From Zobellia galactanivorans (GTDB lineage Bacteria; Bacteroidota; Bacteroidia; Flavobacteriales; Flavobacteriaceae): DNA of 64,000 nucleotides. The notes under the pieces were generated by a model. It was not told the DNA's origin and made no database searches. It worked only from the letters and a program-made list of their open reading frames with translations. This document shows positions 62,547-64,000 of this stretch, piece by piece; the first letter of the stretch is position 1, and each line of letters begins with the position of its first letter. The stretch spans positions 4,708,501-4,772,500 of the forward strand of contig NC_015844.1 of NCBI RefSeq assembly GCF_000973105.1. Reading direction: 5' to 3'. A program made the translations under genes and the position numbers.

Positions 62547-62810
62547 ATGGCATTTTTAAAAACTATATTGATCATCGTATTGATCTACTATCTGTTCAAG
62601 TTGGTAGTAAAGATGTTCGCTCCTAAGATATTCGGTTATGCGGCCCGCAAAACACAAGAGCACTTTAATGAAAAGTTTGGGGGATTTGCACAACAAGAGC
62701 AAGCGACCCAAGAGCGCGTCGGCGATGTTATTATAGAAAAAAAACCTTCCAAAGGCAGTAAATCAAATAATAAAGTAGGCGATTATATCGACTTTGAGGA
62801 AGTAGAGTAA
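62547..62810 (+). CDS. DUF4834 family small membrane protein
   Basis: An 87-residue protein with an N-terminal hydrophobic helix (TILIIVLIYYLFKLVVKMF) and a polar tail that includes ERVGDVIIEKKPSK and ends VGDYIDFEEVE, typical of DUF4834 in Bacteroidota. Function unknown. It lies 178 bp before the YfhO-type gene, the common neighbour. Confidence 0.85.
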   Translation: MAFLKTILIIVLIYYLFKLVVKMFAPKIFGYAARKTQEHFNEKFGGFAQQEQATQERVGDVIIEKKPSKGSKSNNKVGDYIDFEEVE

Positions 62811-62988
62811 TTGTATTCCCGTTTTTTCCATTTCTTTCGGTGCGGTGTCTTTTTCCCTCCCATCCCTTGGTTTATTTTTTTCGGTACGCTTGGGCCATAC
62901 CTACGGCATTATAAGTTTAATAGTGCGTTCTGATTCCAAAGTAGCGATAAGTTCATTATTTTAGCCGAAACAATCGATATCTCCCATT

Positions 62989-64000
62989 ATGCAAAAAGGA
63001 TTGAAGGCCTTCTTCGTACATTTTTTTGTTACCGTATTCTTTGTTGTCGCCGCTTTGGCATATTTCTATCCCGTACTTCAGGGGAAGGTAATTGAACAGT
63101 CTGATATTGTTCAATTTACGGGAATGGCCAAAGAGCAGAATGATTTCAGGAAAAAGACCGGTGATGAACCGTATTGGACCAATAGCGCCTTCGGGGGCAT
63201 GCCCACATATCAATTGGGGGCATATTATCCACATGACTATATCAAGACATTAGACCGTGCGATTCGGTTTTTACCGAGGCCGGCCGACTACCTATTTCTT
63301 TATTTTATTGGCTTTTATATATTGCTTTGTTGTCTAAAGGTCGATTATCGTTTGGCCATTGTAGGCGCATTGGCATTTGGTTTTTCTACCTATTTCATCA
63401 TCATATTGGGGGTCGGGCATAATGCCAAGGCCCATGCCCTTGGATATTTACCCATGGTTTTGGGAGGGATTGTATTGGTGTTCCGCAAAAAATATCTTTG
63501 GGGTTTTATCCTTACCGCTTTTGCCATGGCCCTAGAAATAAAGGCCAACCACTACCAAATGACCTATTATTTCATGCTTTTAGTACTGATTCTAGGTGCG
63601 GTCTATCTTTATGACGCTATTCGCAACGGAAAGCTGGTACATTATTTCAGTTCGGTGGGTATTCTATTGGCGGCGGTTCTATTGGGTATTGCGGCCAATG
63701 CCACAAGCCTTATGGCCACAAAGGAATATGCCGATTGGAGTACCCGTGGAAAATCGGAACTTACGATCAATCCTGACGGTACGGCTAAGGAGAATACGAA
63801 CGGATTGGATAAATCCTACATCACACAATGGAGTTATGGGATTACCGAATCATTGAATCTTTTCGTACCCCGCTTGTTCGGTGGATCCAATAGTGAAAAT
63901 CTGGGGGAGAGTTCCAAAACTTTTAATTTCTTGGTCGACCAAGGAGTTTCCCGAAGTCAAGCTTTAAATTTCTCTAAGGGACTTCCTTTGTACTGGTCGG
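62989..64000 (+). CDS. YfhO family membrane protein, N-terminal part (runs off the window)
   Basis: An open frame from ATG at 62989 to the edge, at least 337 residues, so the gene is truncated by the window. It begins MQKGLKAFFVHFFVTVFFVV, then YWTNSAFGGMPTYQLGAYYP and GFSTYFIIILGVGHNAKAHA, with many spans; this order fits the YfhO family of large membrane proteins, thought to be glycosyltransferase-like (C fold) or involved in lipid-linked sugar transfer. YfhO proteins are normally about 800 residues. No signal of frameshift within the window. Confidence 0.85.
   Translation, partial: MQKGLKAFFVHFFVTVFFVVAALAYFYPVLQGKVIEQSDIVQFTGMAKEQNDFRKKTGDEPYWTNSAFGGMPTYQLGAYYPHDYIKTLDRAIRFLPRPADYLFLYFIGFYILLCCLKVDYRLAIVGALAFGFSTYFIIILGVGHNAKAHALGYLPMVLGGIVLVFRKKYLWGFILTAFAMALEIKANHYQMTYYFMLLVLILGAVYLYDAIRNGKLVHYFSSVGILLAAVLLGIAANATSLMATKEYADWSTRGKSELTINPDGTAKENTNGLDKSYITQWSYGITESLNLFVPRLFGGSNSENLGESSKTFNFLVDQGVSRSQALNFSKGLPLYWS

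Noticed and set aside
1-64000. CRISPR arrays, rRNA genes, prophage, toxin-antitoxin or restriction systems
   Set aside because: Looked for on both strands; no direct-repeat arrays, rRNA signatures, phage structural genes or defence-system motifs were seen.

Overview
The window comes from the chromosome of a member of the Bacteroidota, most likely a marine gliding-type Flavobacteriaceae (Zobellia/Maribacter-like; the genus is inference). Support comes from the gene families (BshB1, the CAL67264-type small membrane protein, DUF4834, DUF2853, OMP_b-brl-type TonB receptor, YfhO), the many TAnnTTTG promoter boxes, weak use of Shine-Dalgarno sites, and several TTG starts. Most of it is ordinary chromosomal backbone; the only mobile DNA is an IS982-family remnant at the left edge and one complete ISL3-like element.

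Layout. 1-0.3 kb: 3' end of an IS982-type transposase and a terminator. 0.4-5.9 kb: MATE exporter, a Cys/Met-metabolism PLP enzyme, bacillithiol deacetylase BshB1, and an orphan TPR sensor kinase. 6.1-7.7 kb: tRNA-His, then a complete 1416-bp insertion sequence with an exact 8-bp target duplication, inserted in the terminator hairpin of the next gene. 7.8-10.7 kb: secreted M28 peptidase and aldose epimerase lipoproteins. 10.7-16.7 kb: an AraC regulator and a complete four-enzyme trans-4-hydroxy-L-proline to 2-oxoglutarate pathway. 16.8-19.2 kb: cytochrome bd oxidase (cydAB) behind an operator-like palindrome. 19.2-20.8 kb: a coupled three-gene operon (hydrolase, acetyltransferase, VOC protein). 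20.9-34 kb: menaquinone genes (hotdog thioesterase, menF, menD, menA, menC, menE) interleaved with DUF2853, a CvfB-like S1 protein, a SPOR-like membrane protein, a LytTR regulator/TPR-kinase pair, a CPBP protease and a deleted SDR pseudogene. 34-42.6 kb: carboxyltransferase, Gfo/Idh oxidoreductase, ettA, MBL-fold lipoprotein, GNAT protein, a coiled-coil membrane protein and fumC. 42.7-46 kb: a 56-aa membrane protein and a TonB receptor coupled to a Gly/Tyr-rich secreted protein. 46.2-47.7 kb: ArsC-like protein and prfB with its programmed +1 frameshift. 47.8-51.3 kb: the transglutaminase / alpha-E / circularly permuted ATP-grasp triad. 51.5-57.2 kb: threonine aldolase, DUF1508 protein, OmpA protein, thioredoxin, YbaB and an S9 oligopeptidase. 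57.5-61.1 kb: a cysteine-synthase-like enzyme, an alpha-oxoamine synthase and a large GNAT protein, best read as a sulfonolipid (capnine-type) locus. 61.2-64 kb: an outer-membrane protein, a DUF4834 protein and the start of a YfhO-type membrane protein.

How the genes work together. Cytochrome bd oxidises menaquinol, and most of the menaquinone pathway lies directly downstream, so 16.8-34 kb is a respiratory block; menB and a convincing menH are absent from it. The hydroxyproline operon would feed 2-oxoglutarate into the TCA cycle. The least understood units are the ATP-grasp/alpha-E/transglutaminase triad and the putative sulfonolipid locus. The most direct sequence discoveries are the IS insertion into a terminator arm, the SDR internal-deletion pseudogene, the palindrome ahead of cydA, and a perfect AGGAGG frameshift signal in prfB in a lineage that hardly uses Shine-Dalgarno initiation.
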